Shown here piece by piece: positions 7,142-8,281 of a DNA stretch of 8,281 bases. This stretch comes from an uncultured Blautia sp. Lineage in GTDB: Bacteria; Bacillota; Clostridia; Lachnospirales; Lachnospiraceae. Below the pieces are notes generated by a model that was given only the letters and a program-made list of their open reading frames with translations, had not been told where the DNA came from and made no database searches. The position numbers and the translations under genes were made by a program. The DNA lies in the NCBI GenBank assembly GCA_934408705.1, contig CAKRVL010000103.1:1-8281 (forward strand), read 5' to 3'. Numbering within the stretch: the first letter of the stretch is position 1; each line of letters begins with the position of its first letter.

Positions 7142-7795
7142 TTAAGCTTCCATTATAAGCTGTATTACTTTATTTGCTTCATGGGCTGCACAGACGGCCA
7201 CTCGTGGCGCCATAAGTCCCAGTCCATTATTTACATCGCTATGCAGATCCCCGCATACATAAAGGCGGCTAAGCTTTCTAATGGTCTGTATTTCGTTAGC
7301 ATCTCCATATCCTGCCATTCCGTTACCTGATACCACAGTAGTATCAGGACACCTGGAAAGCACTTCTCTTACCAGCATTGCTTTCTGGTCCGGTTTGTCA
7401 AATGCTTCACAGACAATTGGATATTCCAGAAATAATTCCTGAATATTTTTTTCAGTTACCTTTACACAGCGTGACTGACAATTAATATATGGATTAATCT
7501 GGTATAATATCTCAGGCAATGCCTGTGCTTTTGGTTTCCCGAGATGCTGAATGCAATACATTTGACGGTTCAGATTTGTCACATCAACCACATCAAAATC
7601 TACCAGTAAAAGCTGACCAACTCCGCTTCTTGCAAGCATAACTGCAATATTAGAGCCCAGTCCTCCAAGACCTGCTATAGCAACCTTTGCCTCACGCAGC
7701 TTCGTCTGCATTTCTTTTGGAAATCTTGAATCAAAGGCTTTGTCAAGCTCTTCTTTTGAAATAAGCTGCTGCATATTTTTCTGTATTTCTGTCAT
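7142..7795 (-). CDS. thiF: ThiF, ThiS adenylyltransferase (E1-like)
   Basis: ThiF uses ATP to adenylate the C-terminal glycine of ThiS, the first step of loading sulfur onto the carrier. The 217-residue product has the E1-like Rossmann fold: nucleotide-binding GLGGLG at residues 42-47, acidic strand DFDVVD at 66-71, and the conserved NLNRQ at 74-78, with a candidate Mg-binding Asp at 133. It is short compared with E. coli ThiF (about 250 residues) and has no CxxC pairs, so the zinc tetracysteine site of MoeB/ThiF is absent. This resembles the compact ThiF form often found in anaerobes (family knowledge). MoeB or HesA activity is an alternative, but the position between thiS and thiG makes thiF by far the best call. 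A preceding in-frame TTG at 7813 is rejected on SD placement. Confidence 0.93.
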   Translation of the reverse strand: MTEIQKNMQQLISKEELDKAFDSRFPKEMQTKLREAKVAIAGLGGLGSNIAVMLARSGVGQLLLVDFDVVDVTNLNRQMYCIQHLGKPKAQALPEILYQINPYINCQSRCVKVTEKNIQELFLEYPIVCEAFDKPDQKAMLVREVLSRCPDTTVVSGNGMAGYGDANEIQTIRKLSRLYVCGDLHSDVNNGLGLMAPRVAVCAAHEANKVIQLIMEA

Positions 7796-7799
7796 TCTA

Positions 7800-7994
7800 T
7801 CAGCCTCCTCCAACGAAGCTTAGTACTTCAATGGAATCATTTTCCTGGATTACTGTATTTTGAAGCTGATCCCGTGGGATGATCTCCAGATTGCGCTCTA
7901 CCACAATCTTTTCCGGCTGGTATCCGGCATCTTTTAAGTATTCCAGAAGATTCATTCCGGCGAGGGACTTCTCTTCCCCGTTGATCCTTACCAT
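7800..7994 (-). CDS. thiS: ThiS, sulfur carrier protein for thiazole synthesis
   Basis: ThiS is the ubiquitin-fold carrier whose C-terminal glycine is adenylated by ThiF, converted to a thiocarboxylate and used by ThiG as sulfur donor. The 64-residue product has the usual family length, an opening strand MVRINGEE, the family motif IVVERNLEIIPR in the middle, and ends in VLSFVGGG with the essential diglycine tail. The reading frame is open further upstream to 8072, but the ATG at 7994 is preceded by AAAGGAG with a 9-nt spacer and matches the family N-terminus, while the upstream extension lies in the leader next to the terminator. It is the first gene of the thiazole operon, directly under the TPP riboswitch. 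Its stop lies 4 bp before the thiF ATG. Confidence 0.95.
   Translation of the reverse strand: MVRINGEEKSLAGMNLLEYLKDAGYQPEKIVVERNLEIIPRDQLQNTVIQENDSIEVLSFVGGG
7804..7811 (-). promoter_or_regulatory. thiF ribosome binding site inside the thiS diglycine codons
   Basis: The last three sense codons of thiS (GGA GGA GGC, Gly-Gly-Gly) form a GGAGGAGG Shine-Dalgarno sequence 8 nt before the ATG at 7795. This decides the thiF start in favour of that ATG over a TTG at 7813, which overlaps the SD itself. Confidence 0.85.
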
Positions 7995-8046
7995 ATGGCT
8001 GGTCTCCTTTCTTATGTATGACACCTCTTTCGTTAACAGCCTTATA

Positions 8047-8063
8047 ACAGCTCTTACAGCTGT
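8047..8063 (-). repeat. Small hairpin in the thiS leader after the attenuator
   Basis: A perfect 6-bp inverted repeat (ACAGCU / AGCUGU, 5-nt loop) sits just after the terminator U-tract and overlaps a 12-bp perfect palindrome TTACAGCTGTAA (8054-8065). In read-through transcripts it would form a short hairpin some 50 nt before thiS. It lacks a following U-tract and so is not itself a terminator. Its function is unknown; it may be incidental. Confidence 0.4.
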
Positions 8064-8070
8064 AAAAAGC

Positions 8071-8111
8071 AAAAAAGCACCGGATGATACAATACGAGCA
8101 TCATCCGGCGC
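8071..8111 (-). terminator. Intrinsic terminator, expression platform of the TPP riboswitch
   Basis: On the minus strand a 12-bp stem (8111-8100 with 8088-8077, one G-U wobble) encloses an 11-nt loop that can close by one further G-U pair. It is followed at once by six U residues (8076-8071). It lies between the aptamer and thiS, so ligand binding is expected to favour it and stop transcription before the operon. A possible competing pairing is GCACC at 8137-8133 with GGUGC at 8081-8077, the 3' arm of the terminator, which would act as an anti-terminator. That pairing is inferred by eye and is short. Confidence 0.9.
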
Positions 8112-8189
8112 CTGGTCTGTTCTGCGAAAAGTGGTGCCCCCAGTTCACAAAAAACAGAGAGCAAAAGCACATAATATTACCGTGCACGA

Positions 8190-8281
8190 CATGTATTTCC
8201 CTACGTTGGCATTATCCAAATCAGGTTTCAGGTCAAGACTATCCAGTCTACTCTCAGCCCATCTCTTTGAGCTCCCTATTT
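8190..8281 (-). promoter_or_regulatory. TPP riboswitch (THI element) aptamer, 5' edge cut by window end
   Basis: This RNA binds thiamine pyrophosphate and switches off the thiazole operon when the cofactor is plentiful. Read on the minus strand, the two most conserved THI-element blocks are present: GGGCTGAGAG (about 8260-8251), and CCTGAT followed by the GGATAATGCC / CGTAGGGA block (about 8225-8198). Visible stems are P3 (GCUC with GGGC), an optional P3a arm (AGACU with AGUCU, loop GGAU, 8249-8236), P2 (AGG with CCU), and P5 (UUGG with CCAA). Only four bases 5' of P2 are in the window, so most of the closing P1 stem is missing, and the bases present pair poorly with the expected 3' partner. 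Position directly upstream of thiS and of a terminator fits the class exactly. Confidence 0.95.

Noticed and set aside
7995..8072. 26-residue N-terminal extension of ThiS
   Set aside because: It starts at the terminator U-tract, crosses the leader hairpin, and is not part of the ThiS family; the ATG at 7994 has its own SD.
1..8281. CRISPR arrays, insertion sequences, tRNA or rRNA genes, phage or plasmid functions
   Set aside because: No regularly spaced direct repeats, transposase-like ORFs, cloverleaf sequences or rRNA motifs were found on either strand.

Overview
The window looks like a chromosomal segment from an anaerobic Bacillota species, most likely of the Lachnospiraceae. The basis is moderate-to-low GC content, strong AGGAGG-type ribosome binding sites, sigma-A-like promoters, the oxygen-sensitive radical-SAM enzyme ThiH in place of ThiO, and a Gram-positive style TPP riboswitch with an intrinsic terminator. 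The family-level assignment is inference. All eight convincing genes lie on the minus strand, so transcription runs from high to low coordinates.

Region 1 (8281 to about 4510) is a thiazole operon. It opens with a TPP riboswitch aptamer, cut at its 5' edge by the window end, and a textbook intrinsic terminator (8071-8111). Then come thiS, thiF, thiG, thiH and a TenI-like gene, packed with overlaps or gaps under 20 bp. Together they cover the thiazole half of thiamine synthesis. ThiF adenylates ThiS and prepares it as the sulfur donor, ThiH makes dehydroglycine from tyrosine, and ThiG condenses these with 1-deoxyxylulose 5-phosphate. TenI aromatises the product by tautomerisation. No pyrimidine-branch gene (thiC, thiD), no clear thiE and no thiM is present here.

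Region 2 (4480 to 2594) is a cytoplasmic GH20 exo-beta-hexosaminidase of the GH20C type. It starts 33 bp after tenI with no visible terminator between, so it probably shares the riboswitch-controlled transcript, which is an unexpected partnership.

Region 3 (2543 to 1797) holds a small secreted beta-propeller-like protein with its own good promoter (TTGCAT-17-TATGAT) and, downstream, a G/C-rich hairpin that may be its terminator.

Region 4 (1590 to 229) is a MATE-family multidrug efflux transporter.

Region 5 (184 to 1) begins with a near-consensus, extended -10 promoter (TTGACA-17-TATTAT preceded by TG) firing leftwards out of the window. The first 150 nt of the predicted transcript have no good ORF but several stem-loops, so this may be the start of a structured small RNA or a long regulatory leader. 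It is the most open-ended signal in the window.
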